Shown here piece by piece: positions 13,901-21,940 of a DNA stretch of 39,923 bases; position 1 is the stretch's first letter, and the number at the start of each line of letters is the position of its first letter. The stretch is taken from positions 1 to 39,923 of the forward strand of contig NZ_LKBA01000003.1 of NCBI RefSeq assembly GCF_001307765.1. Reading direction: 5' to 3'. Both the position numbers and the translations under genes were made by a program. Below the pieces are notes generated by a model that was given only the letters and a program-made list of their open reading frames with translations, was not told the DNA's origin and ran no database searches. Source of the stretch: Aliiroseovarius crassostreae. Lineage in GTDB: Bacteria; Pseudomonadota; Alphaproteobacteria; Rhodobacterales; Rhodobacteraceae.

Positions 13901-16465
13901 TACCGTATCGCTCTCATCGGTCTCCGTGTCTGCGAGATCACGATTGCGGAACGCGATAACCGCATTGTCGCCGTCCATGGAGAACAGCACATCTTCCACG
14001 CTAATCCCGTAGCCGAACTCAAGCGTGTCAATGCCGCCGTCAATCTGGCCGGTGCGCTCCACCAGCCCGGTGCGCAGCTCGTTCACATAGCGGGCATTCT
14101 TGCCAGAGCCGTATTTGACCTGTTCTTCATAGGTCTCGCGCTCGTGGTAGGTTCCCGTGGCCACATCGTGGATCAGGTCATGCCCATCGCCGCGCTGATA
14201 GTAGTAGCGGTCATTCCCGCCGCCGCCCAGAAGCGTGTCGTTCCCTGCCCCACCGGCCAGGAAGTCCGCGTCATCGCCACCGTCCAGCGTGTCGTTACCC
14301 GCGCCGCCAAAGAGACGGTCAGAGCCAGCACCGGCGCTCAGGCTGTCATTACCCTCCCCACCGATCAGGATATCATTGCCACCCGCCGTGGTCAGCGTAT
14401 CCGCACCCCCGTTGCCGGAGAGGTAATAGTTGGTCTCATCATCGAGACCCGTGATACTGTCGGCCTCGTTCCCGGCCTCAACTGCTTCAAAGCCAATCGC
14501 GCTCAGGTCTGTAATGTTGAGCGCGGCATCTACTGCCATGTTGAGCTGGTCGTAGCCCTCGCCGCCCTGGATATTGCCAGCAGCCACACCGTCTTCAGCA
14601 TCGGCAAAGACCACGTCATTGCCAGCCCCGGCGTGGATCACATCTGCGCCCGTGCCGCCTGACAGCAGATCGCCCCCTGCCCCCCCGATGATGGTGTCCG
14701 AGCCTGCCCCGCCGTCGACCACAACAGCAGAAGTTGCGGCATCGGCGTTCAGAACATTGTTGCGTTCGTCCCCATAGGCCCCGGTATAGTCACCGGCTGC
14801 GAGGTCCACATCCGCGTCCGTCTGACCCTCTGAATCCCAGAACGCCCAGGCTTCGCCGCTTTCAAACTCGACGGTGTAACCTGTGGCGGTTTTCACCTGA
14901 CGCCAGCCAAACTCATTATAGGCCAGTGAGACATCGCCCACGCCGCCTGTCACAATTTCGCCATTCATCACGAAGCTCGCAAGCCCGTGCAGCGTGTTGC
15001 CAAAGACCGTGACATTGTCATCTGTCTCTTCAAAGCCTGAGCCGTCATCATAACTCAAGTTGATCTGACTGATGCCCCAATCATCAAGGGTCTTCAGCTC
15101 CCCCTCATCCACCTCGCCATCCTGGTCGAGGTCCTGGAACACCTTCATCGACGACCAGACATCGTCATTGGCGTCCAGAACACCATCACCATTGCTATCA
15201 AAGATCAGGTTGCCATCCGCATCCGTAGCTTCAGCCAATGCCTGCAGGTCTGTGGATCCCTCAGCCGCCCAAGAGGCGAATACCACTTCTTGAGCTTGGC
15301 TGATATCACCATCCCCACCGGCCTCAGAGATTGTGCCATCTGCGTCCAAATCGATTACCAGCAACCCGTCATTCGGGGCTGCCCAGGCAGTTTGTTCCCG
15401 GAACCCGTCGCCATCCATGTCATAGGACACGCTGTTCCCGAAACTTACATCAACACCATCTCCGTCAAGGTCCAAGATGATGGGCCGGGTATGCGGGTTT
15501 GGTGTGGGTGAGACATCCGAACCGCTCGAATTTCCTCCCGAACCACCGCTAGAAAATCCACCTCCAGCTCCGCCAGCTTCGGGGCCGTCCAGATCATTTA
15601 CGCCGCGCGAATCATAGCCAGTTGGTGATCCAACGGAATGGTTTTCCGAGGTGCCGTTCCCACCAGAGCCCGTGCCTACCGTAGACGTCGCGCCACCGCC
15701 TGAACCATACGTATCCGAGCTGCCTCCCCGCCAGCCGTTGTCGTTCGAGCTGTCGCCGTCGCCAAAGCTGTGGTTGCCGTCAGAAGATGTTGGACCATAA
15801 ACTTGGCCACTTTGAGCCGCTATTTCTGCAAGAGCGCTAAGGCTATTCAGTTCATCTCCGGCGCGCAACCCACGCCCATCATCAACGCGTCCGCCATACC
15901 CTGGAACACGGGCGCTGCCGGGAGATTGTACTGCATACCCGGAACCAACACCGGTCGGATCGTTCGGGGATGTGTCACCCAAAGAATAGGTACCAACATC
16001 AAATCTGTGCCCTCGTCCAAAGACCATCTGCTCAGTAACTACAACCGAGCCATCCGAGGTAGTTCCGCTGATCTCATACGATACTCCATGGCCCGCTACG
16101 GTAGCGCCTAATCCCATCGAAAGGCTAGGGTCAGTCACCCATCCATCTGACAAAACGGTGTCACCCGTTTCACTGTTTGTGGTGGCGGTGATCTGGCTAC
16201 CATATCCAAACACTGTTCCTTGAACTGAGATTTCTGAGGAGTCCTCGTCTAAAGATCGGGTTACTTCAAACGAGACAGGTCCGGCCTTAATGTCAAACAA
16301 ACTACCCGTAAAACTCGGTTGCGCGTGTCCCGTCGTAGTCGTGATTTCGGCATCAACCCCTATGCTACTCCAACCAGAGGGCGTTGTGACATCATGCGTG
16401 TAAACGCCACCCAATTCATGTCCATCAGTTCCAAACGAAATGTTTCCGCTATCTTTGTTACCCAT
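10961..16465 (-). CDS. Giant RTX calcium-binding protein, 1834 residues
   Basis: An acidic, cysteine-poor secreted protein. Residues 1-190 are beta-rich and unassigned, and 200-325 are a Gly/Ser linker. Residues 327-460 hold EF-hand-like calcium loops (ILDLDGDGVDV, DLDADG, DSNGDGVLD, DLDQDGEVDEGEL), as in Frp-like RTX proteins. From about 580 to 1760 there are five modules of GGxGxDxLxGG nonapeptide repeats, each followed by a hairpin (RGDGHDLI or similar) and a haemolysin-related segment ending like VTIQDWSNQQSRIEQFAF. The C-terminus (VLTAIDDAWML) suits a type I secretion signal. I see no hydrophobic pore-forming domain. Three modules carry a repeated Gly-Lys motif around K789, K1054 and K1306, possible sites for the neighbouring acyltransferase. 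An AGGGG sequence precedes the ATG. The function may be adhesin-like or toxic. Confidence 0.93.
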   Translation of the reverse strand: MGNKDSGNISFGTDGHELGGVYTHDVTTPSGWSSIGVDAEITTTTGHAQPSFTGSLFDIKAGPVSFEVTRSLDEDSSEISVQGTVFGYGSQITATTNSETGDTVLSDGWVTDPSLSMGLGATVAGHGVSYEISGTTSDGSVVVTEQMVFGRGHRFDVGTYSLGDTSPNDPTGVGSGYAVQSPGSARVPGYGGRVDDGRGLRAGDELNSLSALAEIAAQSGQVYGPTSSDGNHSFGDGDSSNDNGWRGGSSDTYGSGGGATSTVGTGSGGNGTSENHSVGSPTGYDSRGVNDLDGPEAGGAGGGFSSGGSGGNSSGSDVSPTPNPHTRPIILDLDGDGVDVSFGNSVSYDMDGDGFREQTAWAAPNDGLLVIDLDADGTISEAGGDGDISQAQEVVFASWAAEGSTDLQALAEATDADGNLIFDSNGDGVLDANDDVWSSMKVFQDLDQDGEVDEGELKTLDDWGISQINLSYDDGSGFEETDDNVTVFGNTLHGLASFVMNGEIVTGGVGDVSLAYNEFGWRQVKTATGYTVEFESGEAWAFWDSEGQTDADVDLAAGDYTGAYGDERNNVLNADAATSAVVVDGGAGSDTIIGGAGGDLLSGGTGADVIHAGAGNDVVFADAEDGVAAGNIQGGEGYDQLNMAVDAALNITDLSAIGFEAVEAGNEADSITGLDDETNYYLSGNGGADTLTTAGGNDILIGGEGNDSLSAGAGSDRLFGGAGNDTLDGGDDADFLAGGAGNDTLLGGGGNDRYYYQRGDGHDLIHDVATGTYHERETYEEQVKYGSGKNARYVNELRTGLVERTGQIDGGIDTLEFGYGISVEDVLFSMDGDNAVIAFRNRDLADTETDESDTVSEDDSVTIQDWSNQQSRIEQFAFASGVVINTSQILHGQTGHGEANAFTGTEEGDWLNSGGGDDTLEGNGGSDVLIAGDGADSLDGGEGRDLLFAGDGDDTASGGDGDDYILGGNGNDTLNGNDGDDVLSGDAGDDVINGGAGNDILLGGAGADTLNGGAGDDTYIYFWGDGRDVIHDYADEMQDVQEATGNMIYQRSGKSGRYVEEMRTVQRAVQIDGGWDTLQFGYSVGIEDVFFDLQGEDLVMGIRQLDADGNELTLDQMDDVVTVQDWGNEMSRVEELRFGDGLAIDISEFGSFQSGYDADDSFTGTDQGDLLSGGGGADTLDGAEGDDVLVGGDGADSLTGGEGQDDLFGGDGDDTLQGGAGKDYLNGGDGDDVLEGGAGDDVLTGGLGDDILRGGLGNDVYIFNRGDGHDLIDESAFSVTDGGVTNTEYGADDFAMETQTAYTGGKNSHAYEVNVWVSDSRTGASIDALEGGDDVLQFGNWIDIGDLIVNTDGTGATSNLVIELEPVTADGEIEDSVTIENWGTPEFRVETIRFANGFVLDVSSIGYATTGDETDNTITVDTSTLAAGEGAWLAGGAGADTITGTAADDILVGGTDADRLEGGAGNDTYVIERGDGADRVLDSGSSAVGSSYNPGGDALLFGAGITIEDLILQRDGDDMRVYVADQDDLSIPLTEISDNVTIENWSNTQNRVELLQFTNGLDFDVSEIENTYLGADVTGDSVLETPVNDTLNGSASADWIDGFAGDDVLNGLGGDDFIFGRDGEDSLNGGGGDDILAGGKDNDLISGGTGNDVMTGGADDDILNGDAGNDVMMGGTGNDILNGGAGNDLLVGDLGNDTIIASGGQDQIRFGFGDGNDIYQGNTSFAGTDVFVFEDDIQTDDIWFERLDNDLVVRLHGADDTFTFENWYHGDNPSAHIQGFAAGGEWLSYTEVNALVEAMEPHVADLNDGTTAYGLLPGETPDSVLTAIDDAWML

Positions 16466-16466
16466 T

Positions 16467-16700
16467 CTATTTACCCCTCAAAAAAACCAAGAAACTTAAG
16501 AGCCTCAAGAAAAACAAAGTGGCAAACGAAACAGCGCACACAACAAAAACCCCAATCGTTTGGAGGTTCGGCTCTCTTTCCAAAAGGTTGCCAAAGAAAA
16601 CTAGCCATAGGAATGTCAATATACACAGCACCGCCAAGGCATCTTTTATCTTTGACATTCTTGTCCGTTTCCGAATTGCCTTTCTGTTTTTCATGCTCAT
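16467..16700 (-). CDS. Small inner-membrane protein with two membrane segments
   Basis: A 77-residue protein: a very basic N-terminus (MSMKNRKAIRKRTR), then two hydrophobic segments (ALAVLCILTFLWLVFF and GVFVVCAVSFATLFFLRLLS) joined by a short loop. The ATG at 16700 overlaps the stop of the upstream gene by ATGA and has a GAGGGCGAG site, so it is preferred over the start at 16733. Its own stop lies one base from the RTX start. The tight spacing places it in the RTX operon, perhaps helping export or protecting the producer, but no family is recognised. Confidence 0.75.
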   Translation of the reverse strand: MSMKNRKAIRKRTRMSKIKDALAVLCILTFLWLVFFGNLLEREPNLQTIGVFVVCAVSFATLFFLRLLSFLVFLRGK

Positions 16701-17761
16701 TCTTCTCGCCCTCTCATCATTGACGCAAAACACGCGCTGATCGGCTCATAGTAGCTCCAGTCTGTTCTACCGCCACCATGGCTTAGGCGTTGAAGTACAT
16801 CCTGTTGAATTCGACCAGAGACCCAGTAGATATTGTCCGGAATGAGCGCCTGAGATGGGCTTGCGAAAGGCATGACGTCCGCCGACCAAAGCTCTGCCGC
16901 TCCTGCCGCCGAGCATTCCGCGACCTCATTCGGACAACGTTCTCGGCAAAGATCAACCAAAGGCAAGAAAGCTGGCACGTGCATGCTGTACTCGATAGCA
17001 GCGCCTCGTTGCCCTGGATCCTCCAGCAGATCTCGCGGCGCTACCGGAGCCCATGTCATCGCAAGTGGTGTAGGAAATCCATCAGCGCTTCTGGGTATAA
17101 GTGCCGAACCTGAATATGCCGCAGCACCAACCTGTCCACCCCGAACCATACGGGCCAAAAAGAAAGCGGCCTCTGGTGGCAGAATAACACTACTGTTGAC
17201 AATCTCTACTGCGAGGTTCCCTTGGCCACTGTTAAAGAGGGCTGCAAATGCACGTGTTGCAAGCGCGAACTCACCCGCTTTGAAAAGTGGCGCAATGGCG
17301 TCCGCGCGCGTTTCGCGATCTGCGCTGTCAAGCATCGCGTGCGCAAGAGGGCTGATCTCAGCAGCTGCTTCAAGCCAACTCCTGCCTGACAATCCTCCTG
17401 GCTGTCGTAACAATGCTACACGTTCATTTCTTGGCAAGTTTTCCGTGACAGGTCCGATTAGGTGGGCATGGCTGCCTATTCTTGCGAGAAGAATCTGAGC
17501 AGCTGTGTTTCCCTTATTGGCGAGGCTCGACAGTTGACGAAGCGCCTCCAGATTATCGGATCCATCCAGCCATAACTGAACAGCACTTTGGTAGCTTCTT
17601 GAAGCTGTTCCGGGAATATCTTCATCTGCACCAGCAATGGCAGGCAGGGTCATGGTAAACACGACTACAGCTGCAGATATCCTACGGCAAAGTCCGTTTG
17701 AAACCGCACTGTAAAAGCCCCCAATGGAAAAGGCAGACCATCGCTTTGCAATGATTATCAT
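16697..17761 (-). CDS. Secreted or periplasmic protein of unknown function, first gene of the RTX operon
   Basis: A protein of up to 354 residues. A basic, then hydrophobic stretch (CRRISAAVVVFTMTLPAIAG) followed by ADEDIPG looks like a Sec signal with cleavage after AGA. The mature part is alanine-rich and helical, with SEL1/TPR-like spacing (LRQLSSLANKGNTAAQILLA). Towards the end it has several cysteines (VDLCRERCPNEVAEC) that could form disulfides in the periplasm. The start is uncertain: ATG 17761 gives a long leader, and 17836 is also open. No family is recognised. Its stop overlaps the start of the next gene. Confidence 0.72.
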   Translation of the reverse strand: MIIIAKRWSAFSIGGFYSAVSNGLCRRISAAVVVFTMTLPAIAGADEDIPGTASRSYQSAVQLWLDGSDNLEALRQLSSLANKGNTAAQILLARIGSHAHLIGPVTENLPRNERVALLRQPGGLSGRSWLEAAAEISPLAHAMLDSADRETRADAIAPLFKAGEFALATRAFAALFNSGQGNLAVEIVNSSVILPPEAAFFLARMVRGGQVGAAAYSGSALIPRSADGFPTPLAMTWAPVAPRDLLEDPGQRGAAIEYSMHVPAFLPLVDLCRERCPNEVAECSAAGAAELWSADVMPFASPSQALIPDNIYWVSGRIQQDVLQRLSHGGGRTDWSYYEPISACFASMMRGREE

Positions 17762-18134
17762 TAGTTCAAGTCTCGCCTCACTCGTACGCTGGTCACTTTG
17801 GATGACAACTGCCGATATCCAGCGATACCTACACAAACCAATCCACTTTGGAGGGTATTGAAGGGATCAACCTTTCGTCAACCATTTGTTGAAATTATAT
17901 TTCTTCAACATATCAATTTGTTATAGGATTATTTACCAAGCAGATAAATTCACCACAACCTTTGGCGGATCTCTTTTTAAAAGTCCCCGATCTCCGTGAA
18001 GGGGATTCGCCTACACGGTTCGCGTCCTTAATCTGCGCGATGTCGACCTGACATGACGAACCAAAGCGTATGCTGCAGGTTGACCTTTCGGGGCGGCTTC
18101 CAGTTTTAAAATCTGACCTGCGACCAGGCCATAT
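17762..18134. other. AT-rich intergenic region upstream of the RTX operon
   Basis: No convincing gene is visible between the RTX operon and the Tn3 end. The part 17870-17990 is clearly richer in A and T than its surroundings (for example ttgaaattatatttcttcaa) and is the likely promoter region of the operon. Short frames in 18011-18271 run across the transposon end and are not supported. Confidence 0.5.
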
Positions 18135-18172
18135 GGGGTAGATTCCGGTAGGGGGCAGGATCGTATCACAAG
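18135..18172 (+). repeat. Tn3-family 38-bp terminal inverted repeat (left end)
   Basis: It begins GGGGTAGATTCCGGTAGGGG and ends ATCACAAG, 118 bases from the stop of the truncated transposase, the normal position for a Tn3 left end. Its best partner in the window is 522-559 rather than the nearer repeat at 10374-10411. An inner dyad TAGGGGGC (18149-18156) and GCCCCCTA (18181-18188) straddles its inner border. Confidence 0.78.
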
Positions 18173-18289
18173 GCCCTGACGCCCCCTACATCCCTTCAAT
18201 TTGAGCCCTATGGTCGCCTTCGTTATGGCGATGAGCGTGGTGCGCCCGTTTGATGGCTGTGAAGGTGGCAAGAAATAGGGGTGATTACT

Positions 18290-20517
18290 TCACAACCTTG
18301 CCGCTGACTTTTGCCGCCACCGGTATTCGCCGGTGAGCAGGATGTGAGCCCATCCGAGCGGCGAGATATGCGCGAGCAGAGCGGGGTCGCAATTCAACCC
18401 GGCCCGCTGCCGCGCGGCGACGGCCTGACCGAGCTGCTTGGTGTTCCAGTAGATGATGATGGCGGCGAGCAGATTGAGACCGGCCATGCGGTAGTGCTGC
18501 CCTTCGGCGGTGCGATCCCGGATTTCACCCTGTCGCCCGATGCGCAGGGCGTTTTTCAGGGCGTGATGCGCCTCACCCTTGTTCAGGCCAATCTGGGCCC
18601 GCCGCTGCATGTCCGCGTCGAGGAGCCATTCGGTAATGAAGAGGGTGCGCTCGACGCGGCCGATTTCGCGGAGCGCCAGGGCCAGCTCGTGCTGGCGCGG
18701 ATAGGCGGCGAACTTCTTGAGTAGCTGACTGGGCGGCATGACGCCCGTCACCATGGTGGCAGCAGACCGCAGCACGCCGGGCCAGTTCTGGACGACAAGG
18801 CCCTCGCGGATCTTGCCGCCGATCAGGCTGCGCAATTCGTTTGGCGCTGACGCCGGGTCGAAGAGGTATAGCCGTCGGGATGGCAGGTCGCGGATACGCG
18901 GGATGAACCGGAACCCGAGCAGCGACGTCACGGCAAAGACGTGATCAGTGAAGCCGCCGGTGTCGGCATACTGCTCTGTGATCTTCCGCCCGGCCTCGTT
19001 CATCAACAGCCCGTCTAGGATGTAGGGCGCTTCGCTCACGGTGGCCGGAATGTTCTGGGTGGCGAAGGGGCCGAACTGGTCGGAGACATGGGTGTAGGCC
19101 TTGAGGCCCGGCTCGGAGCCGTATTTCGCGTTGATGAGGTTCATGGCTTCCCCCTGCCGGGCGGCGGGGAAGAATTGCCCGTCGCTGGAAGCGGTCACGC
19201 CACCACCCCAAAACCTGGCCATCGGCAGCCGGGATTGCGCCTCGATCACCATGGCAAGGGCCTGGTTGATGGCGTCGCTCTCCACATGCCATCGCGACAG
19301 ACGGGAAAGCTGGAAGTAATCATGGGTATTGGTCGCCTCGGCCATCTTGCTGAGCCCGAGGTTCAGGCCCTCAGCCAGGAGCACCGTCAGCATGCCGATC
19401 TGGTCTTTGCAGGGCGCGCCGGTTTGCGCACTGATGAAGGTTTCCGTGAAGCCGATATCCGCATCGACCTCCTGCATCAGCTCGGTGATCCGTATGGCGG
19501 GTAGCCGGTCGTAGAGATCGAGCACCAGTTCGTCCGCCTCTTCGGGCACCGCTGCGCTCAGGCGGTCGAGTTTCAGGATGCCGTTCTCGATCGAGCCGCC
19601 GGGGATGGCCCCGGTACGCGCTGCCTTGGCCAGACGCGCCAGGCCGTCGGTCATGCGTGCCTTACGGTCGGCAAGCCAGGCTTCCGGATCGAGCGGCACG
19701 GCCAGTCTTGGTATGTCCGTCACCGCCTCAGCGGGAACCAAAGCCTGTTTCAGATCGCTGTAGCGTCGGGAATGAGGCACCCAGATATCGCCGGATCGGA
19801 ACGCTTCCCGCAGATGGAACAACACCGCCACTTCCCAGAGCCGGTGGCCATCTTTCTCCTGGGCATTCAGATGGCGCTGCCATTTGGAGCCGCGCCGCAG
19901 GAAGCCAACCGGTGGTGTCTCGGGCCTCTCATCACCCGCGATCAGCGTGCTGGCCTGCAGTAAGGGCGCTGTGACGCCCGCCGCCTGGATATCCAACGCG
20001 CGCAGCATGCGCGGGGCATAGCGCCGGAACCGGTGATAGCCTTGGCCAACATGCGCCAAGGGGTCAGCGGACATCGTGTCGGTCAACTCGGCGGCTGTGG
20101 CCACCAACGCTTCAAGCCGTTCCCACCCGCAGGCCAGTTCCGTCGCCTGATCCAAGGGCGCGCCATCGCTTCTGGCGTCGAGCAAGGCGGCTCCAAGGGA
20201 TTTGAAGGCGCGCAGGGTGTCCTGCACCGCCGTCTTTACGTCAGCGATCTTGGCATCGCACAACTTCTTGCCACCCTGCCATGTCTTGCCCACGATCCGG
20301 TCGTGGGTCTCGATCACCGCATCGGCAAGCGCCGCACGCCATGCGACCGCGCAAACCGCGAGGATGGCCAGGCGGCGATCACTGCTGATGTCGCGCAGGC
20401 CATCGGCAAAATAGCGTTCACCCTGACGTTGCAGGCGGGTCACCCGATGGGGTGGAACCCCTGCGAGGATGTCAGACGACAGGTTCATCTCCTGCAGGAA
20501 TTCCAACCGGTCGAGGA
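18290..20517 (-). pseudogene. tnpA: Tn3-family transposase, N-terminus lost to IS6 copy C
   Basis: About 742 native residues remain of an expected 980 or so. The catalytic domain is complete: a first Asp in TASSDGQFFPAA, a second in THVSDQFGPF and the Glu in GLNKGEAHHALKN, all present. The N-terminal DNA-binding DUF4158 region is missing, because the frame enters IS6 copy C at 20518. A TTG inside the IS could start a 746-residue product, but without the DNA-binding part it should not recognise the transposon ends. It differs clearly from the transposase at 6458-9358, so the two transposons are relatives and not copies. Confidence 0.9.
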
Positions 20518-21394
20518 GGCTCTGTTGCAAACATTTTATTGAGCCGCAATGACCCTCTCGCTGGACGGAGTCAGGCTGCGAGTTGCTGTTCGAGCCAGGT
20601 CATGGTCTCTGACATAACACATGGTCCGACACCGAAGGCGCGTTCGATCATGCGTTTTTCGCCGATGGGATCGCGGGTCAGGTTGAAGGCGCGGCCCTGG
20701 CCTTTTCGCAATGCGCGCATCACTTCAAATCCCTTGATCGTGGCGTAGGCGGTTTTCATCGTTTTGAAGCCCCGGACCGGCTTGATCAGCTGCTTGAGCT
20801 TACCGTGATCGGCCTCGATGACGTTGTTCAGATACTTGACCTGGCGGTGTTCGACGTCCTTTGGGCACTTACCCTCTTTCTTCAATTCGCGGATCGCCTG
20901 GGTGTAGCATCCAGCCTTGTCGGTGTTGATTTTGGACGGTTTTTCCCAACCTTTGCAGGCACGAATAGCCTTGCCCAGAAAGCATTTGGCGGCTTTGGCA
21001 TTGCGTGTCGAGGACAAATAAAAGTCGATCGTGTTGCCCAGCTTATCGACCGCCCGGTACAGATATGTCCACTTGCCGCGCACCTTGATATACGTCTCGT
21101 CAACGCGCCAGCTATCCGACATCGGCCGCCGCCACTGCCAGCGCATCCGCCGTTCCATGTCCGGGGCATATCGTTGCACCCAGCGGTAAATGGTCGAATG
21201 ATCAACCCGAACGCCGCGCTCCGCCATCATCGTCTCAAGATCGCGATAACTGATCCCGTAGCGGCAATACCATCGCACCGCCCAAAGCACGACCTCACCG
21301 CTGAAATGCCGTCCTTTGAAATCACTCATGGAGCATCCCTCCTGCCTGGCGAAACTTAAAAATGGGGCCGCACGGAGAAGTTTGCAACAGAGCC
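20518..21394 (-). mobile_element. IS6-family insertion sequence, copy C (complete, 877 bp, inverted)
   Basis: Same length, ends and transposase as copy B, in the opposite direction. The terminal repeats are at 20518-20531 and 21381-21394. The flanking eight bases are GTCGAGGA and CTTTTCTC, which do not match each other nor, directly or inverted, the flanks of copies A and B. It joins a Tn3 transposase fragment to a tyrosine integrase fragment. Confidence 0.95.
20571..21329 (-). CDS. tnpA: IS6-family transposase
   Basis: A 252-residue protein identical to the product of copy B, with D77, D137 and E172 intact. The ATG at 21329 follows the same GGAGGG site. A longer frame beginning at 21416 crosses the terminal repeat and the neighbouring integrase fragment and is not the real start. 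Confidence 0.95.
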   Translation of the reverse strand: MSDFKGRHFSGEVVLWAVRWYCRYGISYRDLETMMAERGVRVDHSTIYRWVQRYAPDMERRMRWQWRRPMSDSWRVDETYIKVRGKWTYLYRAVDKLGNTIDFYLSSTRNAKAAKCFLGKAIRACKGWEKPSKINTDKAGCYTQAIRELKKEGKCPKDVEHRQVKYLNNVIEADHGKLKQLIKPVRGFKTMKTAYATIKGFEVMRALRKGQGRAFNLTRDPIGEKRMIERAFGVGPCVMSETMTWLEQQLAA

Positions 21395-21660
21395 CTTTTC
21401 TCTCATGTCCCTCCACGCTCGGGCATCCGTTCGGGTAATCGCAGAAAGCGCCCGATCCCCGCCCAGCACAAACGTCAAGTTCTTCTCGGCACGGGCAAAT
21501 CGCTGCACCTGTTTTTTTCGGTGCTCCTGAAGAGGAAGGGCTTTTTCCTCAAGGTAGAACTTAAAGGCGTCCGTCACGGTGACCTCTTCGGGCTGCGCCG
21601 ATAGACGAAACTGCCTGATCGCTTGTCTTGTTTGAGGTATTTCACGGTCACATTCCGCAT
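21395..21660 (-). pseudogene. Tyrosine integrase, N-terminal fragment with frameshift, cut by IS6 copy C
   Basis: From ATG 21660 the frame reads MRNVTVKYLKQDKRSGSFVY then RR, the start of phage-type integrases. After a net loss of one base near 21596 it continues as QPEEVTVTDAFKFYLEEKAL and later FARAEKNLTFVLGG and AITRTDARAWRDMREK, a typical SAM-like core-binding domain. The IS removes everything after that, including the catalytic residues. The gene lies 92 bases downstream of the 3' end of tRNA-Thr and in the same direction, the usual place for an integrase whose element inserted into the tRNA. It is the dead remnant of the enzyme that probably brought in the island. Confidence 0.72.
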
Positions 21661-21752
21661 AGCTTCACCTAATTGTGTAGGTAAGCGTGTATGCAGGGTG
21701 ACCTCAAGGGGAAATTAAATCCTTAAATATCAAATAGATAAGTGGGATTTGA

Positions 21753-21828
21753 TGGTGCCTCAAGAGGGACTCGAACCCCCGACCTTGTCCTTACGAAGGA
21801 CCTGCTCTACCAGCTGAGCTATTGAGGC
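21753..21828 (-). tRNA. trnT: tRNA-Thr (anticodon CGU)
   Basis: A 76-base cloverleaf including an encoded CCA. The acceptor stem GCCTCAA pairs with TTGAGGC, the D arm is GCTC..GAGC, the anticodon loop TTCGTAA gives CGT, and the T arm contains GTTCGAG. The only irregular pair is G-A at the base of the anticodon stem. It serves as a probable integration site: an integrase remnant starts just downstream. Confidence 0.95.
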
Positions 21829-21940
21829 AGCCGGGGTTCGTTTAACCGCTTGATCGGCGTTGCGCAAGGCGCAAAACCATTCCTGGTCAATCGAACCCAC
21901 TTTTGTATTTCACCGGTGGGAGACGGTTTCTGGTTTAGGT

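Larger units (their letters stand above)
18135..20517 (-). mobile_element. Tn3-family transposon, left half, cut by IS6 copy C
   Basis: The piece contains a terminal repeat and the C-terminal three quarters of a transposase, and stops exactly at the IS6 end at 20518. Gene direction and repeat similarity make it the natural partner of the resolvase half at 125-559. The middle part, with the tnpA start, res site and tnpR start, is missing from the window. Confidence 0.8.

Noticed and set aside
11340-14720. Dense periodic DNA repeats that could suggest a CRISPR or satellite array
   Set aside because: The period corresponds to nine-residue GGxGxDxLx units in one uninterrupted frame. The repeats vary at codon third positions and have no unique spacers.
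18011-18271. Minus-strand frame of 86 codons between the RTX operon and tnpA
   Set aside because: It runs through the 38-bp transposon terminal repeat and has no family or start signal.
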